64,000 bases of DNA from Rhodobacteraceae bacterium Alg231-30 (lineage in GTDB: Bacteria; Pseudomonadota; Alphaproteobacteria; Rhodobacterales; Rhodobacteraceae). The notes under the pieces are model-generated. The model was not told the DNA's origin. It saw only the letters and a list, made by a program, of their open reading frames with translations, and ran no database searches. The translations under genes and the position numbers were made by a program. The DNA lies in assembly GCA_900143615.1 (NCBI GenBank), contig FREU01000002.1, positions 228,663 to 292,662 of the forward strand, given 5' to 3'. Shown one piece after another: positions 8,068-17,799 of this stretch. Numbering within the stretch: the stretch's first letter is position 1; every line of letters starts with the position of its first letter.

Positions 8068-8847
8068 TCAATTGCCTCGTTCAACCGAAGAAATCACTTC
8101 AGCAACCCGCATGCCAATCTCAGCACTTCCTTTGCGAGAAGGATGGATCATATCCGCCCCATGGTAACTCCGGTCCCCCGATGGCACCAAATCTGCGAGT
8201 GACACAAAATACATCTCAGGCAAGATGTCAGCCAGCTTTGCGATCCGCGCTTCAAGCGCGTCGCCATCGTCACGGCAACCTTCGATGGGCGACCAAGCAC
8301 CCGGGCTGCGCAGATAGCCGACATAGATAACCTTCGCCCCTGTCTTGCGCAGGCTGTCCACCATATGTGGGATAGCCCCTTTGCGGCCATCTTCAGAAAT
8401 CATCTTGTTCATGCGTTTCTCACACGCGCCGCAGCCGCAGCCCATCCACAAATCATTGCCGCCGCCATTGAGCACAACCCAATCCCAGTCGCCCTTGCGG
8501 TACTGATTAGAGATTTTCATCCCCATCGCGCCGGACACGGGCAATTTGTAAATCACCCGCGCACCACTGATGGCATGGTTGGAAACCGGCTCATCCAATA
8601 CGGCTGACACCGTGTGGGCAATCGACCCGCCTGTCAGACTGTGCCAGGCCATCATACTATCACCCATCGCCAAAATGCGAGGCTGATCCGGCGCCGCTTG
8701 CTCCGCAGGCGGCTCAGCTTTCGCGACAACCGTCTCTGAGGGAATCGGCGTTTCAACGGCAAGTGCCTGATTTCGGGAAACGGTTTCGCTACAAGCGCTC
8801 AGCGCAAAAATTAGCGCAAACACCGCGAAATAAGGGGCTTTCATCAT
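8068..8847 (-). CDS. SGNH/GDSL-type hydrolase lipoprotein
   Basis: A 259-residue protein with a lipoprotein signal (lipobox LSAC, lipidated cysteine C19) and a short proline/alanine-rich linker. SGNH-family motifs are present: ILAMGDSMMAW with nucleophile S64 (block I), an oxyanion GGGND (block III), and DMIHPSRKG near the end (Asp/His of block V). Likely esterase acting on a periplasmic acyl or O-acetyl substrate. An unusual cysteine group, WMGCGCGACEKR, follows the GGGND motif and may form a disulfide or bind metal. Convergent with the cytochrome gene. Confidence 0.85.
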   Translation of the reverse strand: MMKAPYFAVFALIFALSACSETVSRNQALAVETPIPSETVVAKAEPPAEQAAPDQPRILAMGDSMMAWHSLTGGSIAHTVSAVLDEPVSNHAISGARVIYKLPVSGAMGMKISNQYRKGDWDWVVLNGGGNDLWMGCGCGACEKRMNKMISEDGRKGAIPHMVDSLRKTGAKVIYVGYLRSPGAWSPIEGCRDDGDALEARIAKLADILPEMYFVSLADLVPSGDRSYHGADMIHPSRKGSAEIGMRVAEVISSVERGN

Positions 8848-9214
8848 TCTGCTCTCACACTCTAGCGCCTTTTGGCGCGGTTGGAGTATCCCACAGCAAG
8901 CCCCCGCAGCTGCACAATACCGTCACAATCTTGCCAAAATTGGTTAAAAAAATCTATTCATTCTCTGTAAACAGTATGTTGCCGTTGCCCAAAAGCCTGT
9001 TTTTGCGACCCTAATGCAACGCTTGGCCACGATGATCACGGTAAATTTTAGTTTCCAAACCCCTTATTTTCAGCTATGCGCGCTGCATCTGAGACGTTGC
9101 GTTCTGACCTCGGCGCTCGAAATCAAGATTAAGAGGGGTCGGCGGCAATGGGGCCGCCATTTCAAACGGAAGACCCGGGATACGCTCGGGAGTGCTTCCA
9201 GCTAGGAATCGAAA
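8848..9214. other. Promoter and leader region of pnp
   Basis: No coding sequence. The right half should be the pnp 5' leader. It contains GGCGGC (9141-9146) pairing with GCCGCC (9153-9158), a hairpin in the leader. PNPase mRNA leaders in enterobacteria are folded and cleaved by RNase III for autoregulation; whether this leader works that way is inference. AT-rich DNA near 8930-9060 is the likely promoter area for both pnp and the divergent SGNH gene. Confidence 0.45.
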
Positions 9215-11347
9215 ATGTTCGACGTTACGACGAAAACGATGCAGTGGGGCGAAGAAACGCTGACACTGGAAACGGGCAATATTGCTCGTCAGGCCGACGG
9301 CTGTGTGATCGCCACTTTGGGCGAAACCTCTGTGATGGCTGCTGTGACCTTTGCAAAGGCACCTAAACCCGGTCAGGATTTCTTTCCTCTGACCGTCCAC
9401 TACCAAGAAAAATACTATGCTGCCGGTAAAGTACCTGGCGGCTTCTTCAAACGTGAAGCACGTCCAACTGAAAAAGAGACGCTGACGTCTCGTCTGATCG
9501 ACCGTCCGATCCGCCCTCTGTTTGTAGAAGGCTTTAAGAACGAAGTTCTGGTGATGTGCACCGTGCTGTCCCACGATCTGGTCAACGACCCCGACATGGT
9601 TGCCATGATCGCAGCTTCTGCGGCTCTGACCATTTCTGGTGCTCCATTCATGGGCCCAATCGGTGCTGCACGTGTTGGCTTTGAAGACGGTGAATACGTT
9701 TTGAACCCAACCGTTGATGACATGCAGGACCTGCGCAACAACCCAGATCAACGTCTGGATCTTGTTGTTGCCGGCACCAAAGACGCCGTCATGATGGTTG
9801 AATCCGAAGCTTATGAGCTGAACGAAGCTGAAATGCTTGGCGCGGTGAAATTCGCCCATGAAGCTATTCAGCCTGTCATCGACCTGATCATTGATCTGGC
9901 CGAAGACTGCGCCAAAGAGCCGTTTGACTTCCAAGCACCTGACTATGCCGATCTCTATGAGGCCGTCAAAGCCGCTGGTGAAGAGCAAATGCGGGCTGCT
10001 TTCGCTCTGACTGACAAGCAAGAGCGCACAACCGCTGTTGCAGCGGCACGTGAAGCCATCAAAGCCGCTCTGACAGATGAGCAGCTTGACGATGCAAACC
10101 TCGGCTCTGCTCTGAAAAAACTCGAAGCCGGCATTCTGCGCGGTGACGTTGTGAAAACCGGCTCGCGCATCGACGGTCGTAAGACTGACGAGATCCGTGA
10201 CATTGTTTGCCAAACCGGCCTGCTGAAACGGACTCATGGTTCGGCTCTGTTCACCCGTGGTGAAACACAGGGTCTGGTTGTGACCACTCTGGGCACTGGC
10301 GATGATGAGCAATTCATCGACGCGCTGCACGGCAACTTCAAATCCAACTTCATGCTGCACTATAACTTCCCGCCCTATTCGGTTGGCGAAGTTGGTCGCG
10401 TTGGTGGCCCCGGCCGTCGTGAAATCGGCCACGGCAAACTGGCATGGCGCGCGCTTCAGGCTGTTCTGCCTGCTGCAACCGATTTCCCATACACCCTGCG
10501 CTTGGTGTCCGAAATCACTGAATCCAACGGCTCTTCGTCGATGGCTTCGGTTTGCGGCGGTTCGCTGTCGATGATGGACGCGGGTGTTCCGCTTAAATCT
10601 GCAGTTGCTGGTGTGGCCATGGGCCTGATCCTGGAAGAAGACGGCTCGTATGCGATCCTGTCTGACATTCTGGGTGACGAAGATCACCTCGGCGACATGG
10701 ACTTCAAAGTAGCGGGTACCGAAAACGGCATCACCTCACTGCAGATGGACATCAAGATCGCAGGCATCACACCGGAAATCATGGAAAAAGCTTTGGCCCA
10801 AGCCAAAGACGGCCGCATGCATATCCTTGGTGAAATGGGCAAATCGATCACGGGTGCCGCTGAATTCTCAGTCCACGCACCTCGCATCGAAACCATGAAC
10901 ATCCCAACCGACAAGATCCGTGAAGTGATCGGTTCGGGCGGCAAGGTTATCCGTGAAATCGTTGAAGTATCCGGCGCCAAAGTCGATATCAACGATGACG
11001 GCGTGATCAAAATCGCATCGCCAAACGGCGAAGCCATCACCAAGGCTTATGAAATGATCCACGCGATTGTTGCCGAGCCCGAAGAAGGCGCGATCTACAC
11101 CGGTAAAGTTGTCAAAATCGTCGACTTCGGCGCATTTGTGAACTTCTTCGGCAAGCGCGACGGTCTGGTGCACGTTTCTCAAATCGAGAACCGCCGCTTG
11201 AACCATCCTTCCGACGTTCTCAAAGAAGGTCAGGAAGTCAAAGTCAAACTCTTGGGCTTTGATGACCGCGGCAAAGTCCGTCTGGCGATGAAAATGGTTG
11301 ATCAGGAAACTGGTGAAGAAATCGCACCAGAGAAAAAAGAAGACTAA
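9215..11347 (+). CDS. pnp: Polyribonucleotide nucleotidyltransferase
   Basis: PNPase degrades RNA 3' to 5' by phosphorolysis. The 710-residue protein has the expected order: first RNase PH domain (GRPTEKE-like loop seen as [23 protein letters not shown]), helical linker (about 240-320), second RNase PH domain ([21 protein letters not shown]), KH domain ([17 protein letters not shown], about 560-590) and S1 domain ([33 protein letters not shown], about 625-695). AGGA precedes the ATG. An excellent intrinsic terminator follows. In many bacteria it is directly cotranscribed with rpsO; here rpsO has its own terminator. Confidence 0.97.
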   Translation: MFDVTTKTMQWGEETLTLETGNIARQADGCVIATLGETSVMAAVTFAKAPKPGQDFFPLTVHYQEKYYAAGKVPGGFFKREARPTEKETLTSRLIDRPIRPLFVEGFKNEVLVMCTVLSHDLVNDPDMVAMIAASAALTISGAPFMGPIGAARVGFEDGEYVLNPTVDDMQDLRNNPDQRLDLVVAGTKDAVMMVESEAYELNEAEMLGAVKFAHEAIQPVIDLIIDLAEDCAKEPFDFQAPDYADLYEAVKAAGEEQMRAAFALTDKQERTTAVAAAREAIKAALTDEQLDDANLGSALKKLEAGILRGDVVKTGSRIDGRKTDEIRDIVCQTGLLKRTHGSALFTRGETQGLVVTTLGTGDDEQFIDALHGNFKSNFMLHYNFPPYSVGEVGRVGGPGRREIGHGKLAWRALQAVLPAATDFPYTLRLVSEITESNGSSSMASVCGGSLSMMDAGVPLKSAVAGVAMGLILEEDGSYAILSDILGDEDHLGDMDFKVAGTENGITSLQMDIKIAGITPEIMEKALAQAKDGRMHILGEMGKSITGAAEFSVHAPRIETMNIPTDKIREVIGSGGKVIREIVEVSGAKVDINDDGVIKIASPNGEAITKAYEMIHAIVAEPEEGAIYTGKVVKIVDFGAFVNFFGKRDGLVHVSQIENRRLNHPSDVLKEGQEVKVKLLGFDDRGKVRLAMKMVDQETGEEIAPEKKED

Positions 11348-11367
11348 TCTTTTTCTTTGAACAATAG

Positions 11368-11399
11368 AAAAGCCCCGATGGAACCATCGGGGCTTTTTT
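11368..11399 (+). terminator. Intrinsic terminator of pnp
   Basis: AGCCCCGATGG (11371-11381) pairs perfectly with CCATCGGGGCT (11384-11394), followed by a run of T to 11399; the A-rich left flank makes it usable in both directions. Confidence 0.92.
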
Positions 11400-11498
11400 G
11401 CTGCCCGATATTGCGCCCACAAGTTTGTGTCTGGCCCCGTAGCCGTCTCATGTTAGTCTCCTCGCACAACTTGAAGTTGCTCACAGGGAGACAGCAAG

Positions 11499-12386
11499 AT
11501 GCAACGCAAGAAGGCTGCCGATTTCGATCCTCACATTCTCGAACTCTATGACGGGTATGTGCATGGCAAGATCACCAAGCGCGAATTTCTAAGAAACGCG
11601 GCGCAATATACTGCAGCGGGTGTCACCGCGGCGGCTTTGCTGCAAAGTCTGCAGCCGAACTACGCCCTCGCGCAACAGGTGGCGCCGGACGACCCCGCAA
11701 TTGAAACCACAATCGCGGAATATGACAGCTCCGAAGGGCATGGCACCATCAAAGGTCTCATGGCCAAACCTGCCAATGCCTCAGGTAAACTACCGGCGGT
11801 ACTGGTCATCCACGAAAACCGTGGGCTGAACCCTTACATCGAAGACGTCGTGCGTCGCACCGCCAAGGCAGGGTACCTCGCCTTTGGCCCCGATGGCCTC
11901 ACCCCCTTGGGCGGCTACCCCGGCAATGACGACGAGGGCCGCACGATGCAAAAAGAACTGGATCGCACCAAACTGATGGAAGACTTCTTTGCCGCCTTTG
12001 AGTTTTTGGTAAACCACGAAGGGTCTACCGGCAAAGTTGGCGCTGTTGGATTTTGCTACGGCGGTGGCGTGTGCAATGCGCTGGCGGTGGCCTACCCCAA
12101 CATGGGCGCGTCAGTTCCGTTTTACGGTCGTCAGCCGAGTGCCGAAGATGTTCCCGCAATCCAAGCACCGCTTTTGCTGCACTATGGCGAGCTTGACGAG
12201 CGGGTGAACGCCGGTTGGCCTGCCTATGAAGAAGCCCTCAAGCAGAACGGAAAATCGTTTGAGGCGCACATCTACCAAGGCGCCAACCACGGTTTCCACA
12301 ACGACACAACGCCGCGGTATGATTCCGACGCGGCCAATCTGGCGTGGGAACGCACACTCGCCCACTTCGCCCGACACTTAGTATAA
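11499..12386 (+). CDS. Dienelactone hydrolase-family protein
   Basis: A 295-residue alpha/beta hydrolase resembling carboxymethylenebutenolidase. Residues 1-60 form an N-terminal extension common to this subgroup ([45 protein letters not shown]), which looks like a signal or membrane-associating segment (basic KREF before a hydrophobic stretch). The catalytic triad is visible: C186 in GFCYGGG, D233 in GELDERV, and H264 in GANHGFHND. Natural substrate is not deducible. GGGAG precedes the ATG. A GC-rich hairpin follows. Confidence 0.9.
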   Translation: MQRKKAADFDPHILELYDGYVHGKITKREFLRNAAQYTAAGVTAAALLQSLQPNYALAQQVAPDDPAIETTIAEYDSSEGHGTIKGLMAKPANASGKLPAVLVIHENRGLNPYIEDVVRRTAKAGYLAFGPDGLTPLGGYPGNDDEGRTMQKELDRTKLMEDFFAAFEFLVNHEGSTGKVGAVGFCYGGGVCNALAVAYPNMGASVPFYGRQPSAEDVPAIQAPLLLHYGELDERVNAGWPAYEEALKQNGKSFEAHIYQGANHGFHNDTTPRYDSDAANLAWERTLAHFARHLV

Positions 12387-12394
12387 CAAAAATC

Positions 12395-12422
12395 CACCCC
12401 GCGCTTCATAAAACGCGGGGTG
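12395..12422. terminator. Hairpin between convergent hydrolase and peroxiredoxin genes
   Basis: CACCCCGCG (12395-12403) pairs perfectly with CGCGGGGTG (12414-12422) around a 10-base loop. A-rich left flank gives a T-rich tail on the minus strand, serving the peroxiredoxin gene. Confidence 0.65.
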
Positions 12423-12451
12423 TACATCACCGGATCATCAGGCAATCAATC

Positions 12452-13099
12452 TTATAGTTTAGTGGTACGCAGATACGGGAAATGCGTGGTGAATTCACCG
12501 TATTTCGCCTTGGCGTCCGCATCGCTGACCGCCACTGGGATCACCACATCCGCCCCCGGCGTCCAGTTTGCAGGCGTTGCGACATTCTCTTTCGCCGCCG
12601 TCTGCAACCCATCCAATGCGCGCAGCACTTCGGCAAAGTTGCGACCCACGTTCATCGGATAGGTCATCGACAGCTTCAATTGCTTGTCCGGCCCGATGAT
12701 AAACACCGACCGCACCGTCGCACTGTCAGCGGGCGTGCGTCCATCCGGCATATAAGCCTCAGCCGGCAGCATGTCGAAAGCCTTGGACACGGCTAAACCT
12801 TCGTCGGCGATGATCGGGAAACTGGCCTCAACGCCACCAAAACTCTCGATGTCTTTTTTCCAGCCCTTGTGCTCTTCCACACCATCGACAGACACACCAA
12901 TCACCTTGGTGCCACGCTTGGCCCATTCTTCAGCCAATTGCGCCACCGCACCAAATTCGGTTGTGCAAACGGGTGTAAAATCCTTGGGGTGTGAAAACAA
13001 GATGGCCCAGCTGTCGCCAATCCAGTCATGAAATGAAATTTCGCCCTGATCCGTGTCTGCCTTGAAATTCGGCACCGTGTCATTGATTCTCAGACCCAT
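12452..13099 (-). CDS. 1-Cys peroxiredoxin (Prx6 subfamily)
   Basis: Reduces hydrogen peroxide and organic hydroperoxides. The 215-residue protein carries the peroxidatic motif PKDFTPVCTTEFG with C45, plus the Prx6-type C-terminal arm (WTPGADVVIPVAVSDADAKAKYGEFTTHFPYLRTTKL) used for dimerisation. No second conserved cysteine is visible, in line with a 1-Cys enzyme. GGGAGAAG precedes the ATG. Standing alone and divergent from an aldehyde dehydrogenase; the shared spacer holds a long AT-rich palindrome. Confidence 0.93.
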   Translation of the reverse strand: MGLRINDTVPNFKADTDQGEISFHDWIGDSWAILFSHPKDFTPVCTTEFGAVAQLAEEWAKRGTKVIGVSVDGVEEHKGWKKDIESFGGVEASFPIIADEGLAVSKAFDMLPAEAYMPDGRTPADSATVRSVFIIGPDKQLKLSMTYPMNVGRNFAEVLRALDGLQTAAKENVATPANWTPGADVVIPVAVSDADAKAKYGEFTTHFPYLRTTKL

Positions 13100-13257
13100 T
13101 GGTCTTCTCCCTCTTTAATCTCGAAATGGCCGCTCTGGCTTTGCGCGCGTTTTGCAAGCACACAGTCCCCAGCCAGAACCTTTTGAAATGACTCACTCGA
13201 TCTTTTCGATCTTTTTCAGACTACACCCGTCTTTTTTCAACGCCACCCCTTTACCTG

Positions 13258-13285
13258 CACAATTAATTTGATCAAATTATTTGTG
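13258..13285. promoter_or_regulatory. 28-bp near-perfect palindrome
   Basis: Left arm 13258-13271 and right arm 13272-13285 are reverse complements with one mismatch; the core is TAATTTGATCAAATTA and the outer ends are CACAA and TTGTG. It lies 72 bases before the aldehyde dehydrogenase start and 159 before the peroxiredoxin start. The core ATTTGATCAAA recurs upstream of the second aldehyde dehydrogenase at 57164-57174. Confidence 0.6.
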
Positions 13286-13356
13286 ACTTCGCGTCCATTG
13301 CTCTTGCAGGGGATCAAACCCGCTGACAAGGTGGCGCAATTACAAGGGAGAGTTCC

Positions 13357-14784
13357 ATGATTGAGAAACGCCAATTCTATATTAACGGCCAATGGGTCGC
13401 CCCCGCCGCCTCTAAAGATATGGATGTTATCGACCCGTCCACCGAAGAGGTTTGCGCTGTCATTTCAATCGGCGATCAAGCCGATACCGATGCCGCCGTC
13501 GCTGCCGCTCGCGCAGCCTTCCCGTCGTGGGCCGAGACCCCGCTAGAAGAGCGTGTCGCGCTGATCAAACGTCTGGGAGAAATTTACACCGAGCGCCGCG
13601 AAGAAATGGCCGAAGCCATGCGCGCAGAAATGGGCGCGCCGATTGATTTGGCCCGCAATGGCCAATGGGGCAGCGGCAGCTGGCATCTGGAAGGCTTCCT
13701 CGAAGCGCTCTCAAAATTCAATTTCGAAGAGCAAATGGGCGCGGATCGTATTCGCAAAGAACCTATTGGCGTCTGCGCCATGATCACGCCTTGGAACTGG
13801 CCGATGAATCAGGTCTTCCTCAAAGCGATCCCCGCGATGGCTGTGGGCTGCACTATGGTTCTGAAGCCATCTGAAATCGCGCCACTCAGCTCCATCCTTT
13901 TCACCGAGATGGTAGATCAGGCTGGCTTCCCGGCGGGCGTGTTCAACATGGTCAACGGCGACGGCGTCGGAGTTGGCTCACAACTCTCAGCACATCCTGA
14001 TGTGGACATGGTTAGCTTCACCGGTTCCACGCGCGCAGGCATCGCCATCTCCAAAGCGGCCGCTGACACCCTCAAACGTGTCAGTCTTGAGCTGGGTGGC
14101 AAAGGTGCCAATGTGATCTTTGCCGACGCGGACGAGAAGGCCGTCAAACGCGGCGTAATCCACTGCATGGGCAACACAGGCCAGTCCTGTAACGCGCCAA
14201 CCCGCATGATGGTCGAACAGTCGCGCTATGATGCGGCGGTTGAAGAGGCCAAATCAGCAGCAGAATCTATCCAAGTGGGCCCAACTACAGAATCGGGTCG
14301 CCACATCGGACCTGTTGTCTCGGAAGTTCAGTTCAACAAAATTCAGAGCCTGATCGAAACCGGCATCAAAGAGGGTGCAACTCTTCTGACTGGCGGACTT
14401 GGCCGCCCCGAAGGTGTCAACAGCGGATACTATGTCCGCCCAACAGTCTTTGCGGATGTCACAACCGACATGACCATCTATCGCGAAGAAATTTTTGGAC
14501 CAGTGTTGGCGATCACACCCTTTGAGTCTGAGGAACAAGCTGTGGAAATGGCCAACGACACAGTCTACGGCCTGACCAACTACATCCAGACACAGGATGA
14601 TGACAAACGCCTACGTATGGCCCGCCGCGTGCGCTCGGGCATGGTGGAAACCAATGGCATCAGCCGCGTGAACGGCTCACCTTTCGGTGGTTACAAACAG
14701 TCTGGAAATGGTCGAGAAGGCGGCGTTTGGGGGCTCGAAGAGTTCTGCGAAACCAAAGCTATTTCCGGCGTTCCGATGAGCTAA
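13357..14784 (+). CDS. NAD(P)-dependent aldehyde dehydrogenase
   Basis: A 475-residue member of the ALDH superfamily that oxidises an aldehyde to the acid. Seen: NAD-binding segment ITPWNWPMNQVFLKAIPAMAVGCTMVLKPSE, FTGSTRAG, the general-base glutamate in LELGGKGAN, the catalytic cysteine in GNTGQSCNAPTR, EEIFGPVL, and the C-terminal PFGGYKQSGNGREGG. Substrate is not evident; the C-terminal style resembles broad-range short-chain ALDHs. The ATG is preceded by AGGGAG. A strong 14-bp hairpin ends the unit. Confidence 0.93.
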   Translation: MIEKRQFYINGQWVAPAASKDMDVIDPSTEEVCAVISIGDQADTDAAVAAARAAFPSWAETPLEERVALIKRLGEIYTERREEMAEAMRAEMGAPIDLARNGQWGSGSWHLEGFLEALSKFNFEEQMGADRIRKEPIGVCAMITPWNWPMNQVFLKAIPAMAVGCTMVLKPSEIAPLSSILFTEMVDQAGFPAGVFNMVNGDGVGVGSQLSAHPDVDMVSFTGSTRAGIAISKAAADTLKRVSLELGGKGANVIFADADEKAVKRGVIHCMGNTGQSCNAPTRMMVEQSRYDAAVEEAKSAAESIQVGPTTESGRHIGPVVSEVQFNKIQSLIETGIKEGATLLTGGLGRPEGVNSGYYVRPTVFADVTTDMTIYREEIFGPVLAITPFESEEQAVEMANDTVYGLTNYIQTQDDDKRLRMARRVRSGMVETNGISRVNGSPFGGYKQSGNGREGGVWGLEEFCETKAISGVPMS

Positions 14785-14803
14785 GTCAAAGCTTTATCCA
14801 AGA

Positions 14804-14837
14804 CAAACCGCCGAGGCTCAACTGCCTCGGCGGTTTG
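14804..14837. terminator. Bidirectional terminator hairpin
   Basis: A perfect 14-bp stem (14804-14817 with 14824-14837) with a 6-base loop lies between the convergent aldehyde dehydrogenase and ABM genes. The AAA/TTT ends of the stem give short U-rich tails in both directions. Confidence 0.8.
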
Positions 14838-14859
14838 CGTTAATATGCCGAAAGACCCA

Positions 14860-15147
14860 CTAGCTTGCAAAAACCAGCTTGTCGGCGTGCAAAGTACCGA
14901 TTTCAGGTGTTAGCATCGCCTTAAATTTCTGAAGCGCATCAGCTTTCAAATGCGCCCGAAAATGCGCCTCCGATTGCCACACTTCATAGATCAGCCAAGT
15001 CAGATCGCAATCGACCTCTTGGCAAACCTTGTAAACTTCGCAGCCCTCTTCCAGCAAAGACGCTTCGGCCAACGCGTTGATCTCTGCCGCCATATGATCT
15101 TGGTGACCCAAGCGCGCTTGGACATGCGCGACCACTACAAATCGCAT
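14860..15147 (-). CDS. Antibiotic biosynthesis monooxygenase (ABM) domain protein
   Basis: A 95-residue dimeric ferredoxin-like fold protein of the ABM/YgiN type: FVVVAHVQARLGHQDHMAAEINALAEASLLEEGCEVYKVCQE, then DLTWLIYEVWQSEAHFRAHLKADALQKF. These act on quinols, heme or other aromatic compounds, or on sugar-like metabolites as in LsrG. The ATG at 15147 has GGGAG 9-10 bases upstream; a GTG at 15165 is less likely. The start is 4 bases after the GMC gene stop, so it is the last gene of the long minus-strand operon. Confidence 0.82.
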   Translation of the reverse strand: MRFVVVAHVQARLGHQDHMAAEINALAEASLLEEGCEVYKVCQEVDCDLTWLIYEVWQSEAHFRAHLKADALQKFKAMLTPEIGTLHADKLVFAS

Positions 15148-15151
15148 TCTA

Positions 15152-16765
15152 TCAAACTCCCGCACGGATCATCGCAGCAGCTTTCTCGGCAATCATGATG
15201 ACCGGAGAGGCCGTGTTGCCCGACACAATCTTTGGCATGATCGATGCATCCACAACCCGCAATCCATCAAGGCCAAGCACCCGCAGCTGCGGATCAACCA
15301 CGGCCTTGGCATCCATGCCCATTTTGCAGGTTCCGACTGGGTGAAAAATCGTCGTCGCAATGTCACCGATCGAGGACAGCAAATCTTCATCACTTTGCAC
15401 CTTTTTTCCAGGCAATATTTCCTCAGGCTCATAGGGCTCAAGCGCCGCCGCGGTCATGACTTCGCGCGCCTGTTTGACCGCTGTGAGGGCAACCTGACGG
15501 TCCTTAGGTGCCGAAAGGTAATTCAGGCGAATATCGGGCTGCATTTCACGATCCACGGATGTGATGTGGCAGGAGCCAATGCTTTCAGGGCGCAAGTTAC
15601 AGACCGACATGGTGATCGCGGGAAACGGATGCAGCGGATCTCCCAGCTTGTCGGTGGAAAGTGGCTGCACGTGATACTCCAAATCCGGTGTTTCCATCGA
15701 CGGATCGGATTTGGTGAACATGCCAAACTGGCTTGGGGCCATCGACATCGGACCGGTTTGAGTGAACAAATACTGCAGTCCAATTTTGGCTTTCCCAACA
15801 ACCGAATTGGCCTGCGTGTTCAGGGTCTTCGCGTTCTTCACCTTGTAAACCGTTCGGATTTGCAAATGATCCTGCAGGTTCTCCCCAACGCCATCACTTT
15901 CATGCTGCACGGAAATCCCAAGATCGCTCAAAACATTCGCGCGACCGATCCCTGACAGTTCTAGAATTTTGGGAGAGTTGATCGCACCTGCGGCCAGCAA
16001 AACCTCACGCGCGGCCCCCGCGATAAATTGTTGGCCCTTATGAGTAAACTGCACCCCAGTGACCCGCTTGCCGTCCAGCACAAGGTGATCCGTATGTGCC
16101 TCGGTCACCACCCGCAAATTGGGGCGCTTCATGGCAGGACGTAAAAACGCTTTGGATGTATTCCAACGCACGCCAGCCTTTTGGTTAACCTCAAACAGAC
16201 CGCTGCCTTCGTTGTTGCCATCGTTAAAGTCCGCGCGCGGCTCGATGCCAAATTCTTTGGCGCCCTCCTGCACGGCACTCAGGATTTCCCAACCCAGCCG
16301 TTGTGTGGTCACTTTCCACTCGCCACCCGCGCCATGCATCTCGGTGTCACCAGCATGATGATCTTCCGATTTCAAAAAATACGGCAGAACATCATCCCAG
16401 CCCCAGCCAGCGTTGCCCAATTGCCGCCAATGGTCATAGTCCGCTGCTTGGCCGCGCATATAGATCATGCCATTCACAGAAGAGCAGCCACCCAACACCT
16501 TGCCACGCGGATACACCAATGATCGCCCGTTTAACCCTGGTTCATGGGCGGTTTTCATCATCCAATCGGTACGCGGGTTTCCGATGCAGTAGAGATAGCC
16601 CACAGGAATATGCACCCAATGGTAATTATCCGACTTACCCGCCTCTAGAAGCAGCACACGCGTCATCGGATCTTCGCTTAAGCGGTTGGCGAGAACGCAT
16701 CCCCCCGTTCCCGCGCCTACAATTACGTAATCATAGTCGCCCTCAAAAGGTTTTGGCGATGTCAT
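15152..16765 (-). CDS. GMC-family FAD oxidoreductase (choline dehydrogenase-like)
   Basis: A 537-residue flavoprotein that oxidises an alcohol. FAD Rossmann motif YVIVGAGTGGCVLANRLSE at about 13-31, LLLEAGKSD, GMC signature 1 region (YPRGKVLGGCSSVNGMIYMRG), signature 2 (AAGAINSPKILELSGIG), and the C-terminal catalytic histidine region FHPVGTCKMG with NTASPVIMIAEKAAAMI. No signal peptide. The gene begins 23 bases after the alcohol dehydrogenase stop, so it likely belongs to the polyol/sugar operon; an alcohol of that pathway is the plausible substrate, although generic choline-type substrates cannot be excluded. Confidence 0.9.
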   Translation of the reverse strand: MTSPKPFEGDYDYVIVGAGTGGCVLANRLSEDPMTRVLLLEAGKSDNYHWVHIPVGYLYCIGNPRTDWMMKTAHEPGLNGRSLVYPRGKVLGGCSSVNGMIYMRGQAADYDHWRQLGNAGWGWDDVLPYFLKSEDHHAGDTEMHGAGGEWKVTTQRLGWEILSAVQEGAKEFGIEPRADFNDGNNEGSGLFEVNQKAGVRWNTSKAFLRPAMKRPNLRVVTEAHTDHLVLDGKRVTGVQFTHKGQQFIAGAAREVLLAAGAINSPKILELSGIGRANVLSDLGISVQHESDGVGENLQDHLQIRTVYKVKNAKTLNTQANSVVGKAKIGLQYLFTQTGPMSMAPSQFGMFTKSDPSMETPDLEYHVQPLSTDKLGDPLHPFPAITMSVCNLRPESIGSCHITSVDREMQPDIRLNYLSAPKDRQVALTAVKQAREVMTAAALEPYEPEEILPGKKVQSDEDLLSSIGDIATTIFHPVGTCKMGMDAKAVVDPQLRVLGLDGLRVVDASIMPKIVSGNTASPVIMIAEKAAAMIRAGV

Positions 16766-16788
16766 GTCTTAAGTCCTAAATTCTTAGT

Positions 16789-17799
16789 TCAATACGCAAC
16801 GACGATCTTGCCTATGGTTGCGCCACTCTCAATCAATTGGTGGGCCTCGCGCAAGGTTTGCGCGCTTAAGCCGTGCAAAATTGTTGTCTCGGTCGTTTGA
16901 ACCAACCCATCGTCAACCAATCGCGCCATACGGGACAGAATTTGCCCCTGCCGCGCCATATCGGCCGTGCCAAACAATGATCGCGTGAACATCAATTCCC
17001 ACATCAAGGCTGCGGATTTTCCCTGCAGTGCGGAAATATCCAGCTTTGCGTCGGTTTCGACAATGGTCCCGATCCGTCCCTGCGGCGCAATCAACTCACA
17101 CATGGCATCCCAGTGCTGCGCCGTGTCCGCATATTGCGCGATGTAATCCACAAATTGGCGGCCATTTGCGCGGGTGGCTTGGATCAGATCGCGGTGGTTT
17201 ACCACGTCATGCGCCCCCATCTTACGACACCAGACTTCACTCTCAGGTCGTGACGCGGTCGCGATCACCTCTAAACCCGTCAACTTGCGCGCCAATTGCG
17301 TGGTGAGCGAGCCAACTCCGCCTGCCCCGCCGATCACTAACAAGGACCGCTGGCTTGCCCCCGTCGACACTTGTAGTCGATCAAACAGCATTTCCCACGA
17401 GGTCAAAGATACCAAAGGCAAAGAAGCCGCTGCAGCAGCGGCCACAGATGTCGGCGCATGGGATGCAATCCGATAGTCCACCGCTTGCATTTCGGCATAT
17501 GACCCCTGCCGGTTCACATCCCCCGCATACCAGACCCTGTCGCCAACTGCGAAACCGGACACGTCCGCTCCGACGGCCTCGACTTTGCCCACCGCGTCAT
17601 AGCCCAATATATGAGGCTCCGCATGAGGCGCATCTGCGGCTGATCGTATCCGTATTTTCGCGTCCGCCGGATTAACGGAAACCGCCTCGACGGACACAAG
17701 CAAATCAAGTGTGCCCAACTCCGGCGTCGCCATGTCTATTTCAAACAGGCTCTCGTCATGATCAATTGGAAGCGATTTCAAAAATCCAACAGCTTTCAT
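16789..17799 (-). CDS. Zinc-type alcohol dehydrogenase-like protein (MDR superfamily)
   Basis: A 336-residue medium-chain reductase. GroES-like N-terminal half (EAVSVNPADAKIRIRS, ILGYDAVGKVEAVGADV) and NADPH Rossmann half (LLVIGGAGGVGSLTTQLARKLTG). The catalytic-zinc cysteine and structural zinc cysteines are absent, as in quinone-reductase-like members. The ATG at 17799 has CAAGGAG upstream and overlaps the kinase stop as ATGA, showing tight operon linkage. It may reduce an enone or aldehyde intermediate; the exact reaction is unknown. Confidence 0.87.
   Translation of the reverse strand: MKAVGFLKSLPIDHDESLFEIDMATPELGTLDLLVSVEAVSVNPADAKIRIRSAADAPHAEPHILGYDAVGKVEAVGADVSGFAVGDRVWYAGDVNRQGSYAEMQAVDYRIASHAPTSVAAAAAASLPLVSLTSWEMLFDRLQVSTGASQRSLLVIGGAGGVGSLTTQLARKLTGLEVIATASRPESEVWCRKMGAHDVVNHRDLIQATRANGRQFVDYIAQYADTAQHWDAMCELIAPQGRIGTIVETDAKLDISALQGKSAALMWELMFTRSLFGTADMARQGQILSRMARLVDDGLVQTTETTILHGLSAQTLREAHQLIESGATIGKIVVAY

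Noticed and set aside
9074-10687. 537-codon open frame antisense to pnp
   Set aside because: Mirror of strongly biased pnp codons; composition (many Phe, His, Cys) does not look like a protein.
13197-13215. Overlapping direct repeat TCGATCTTTT upstream of the aldehyde dehydrogenase
   Set aside because: Low-complexity sequence with a 9-base period; the nearby 28-bp palindrome is the stronger signal.
13258-13285. FNR/Anr-type box reading of the ATTTGATCAAAT palindrome
   Set aside because: The FNR consensus needs four bases between TTGAT and ATCAA; here the two halves overlap.
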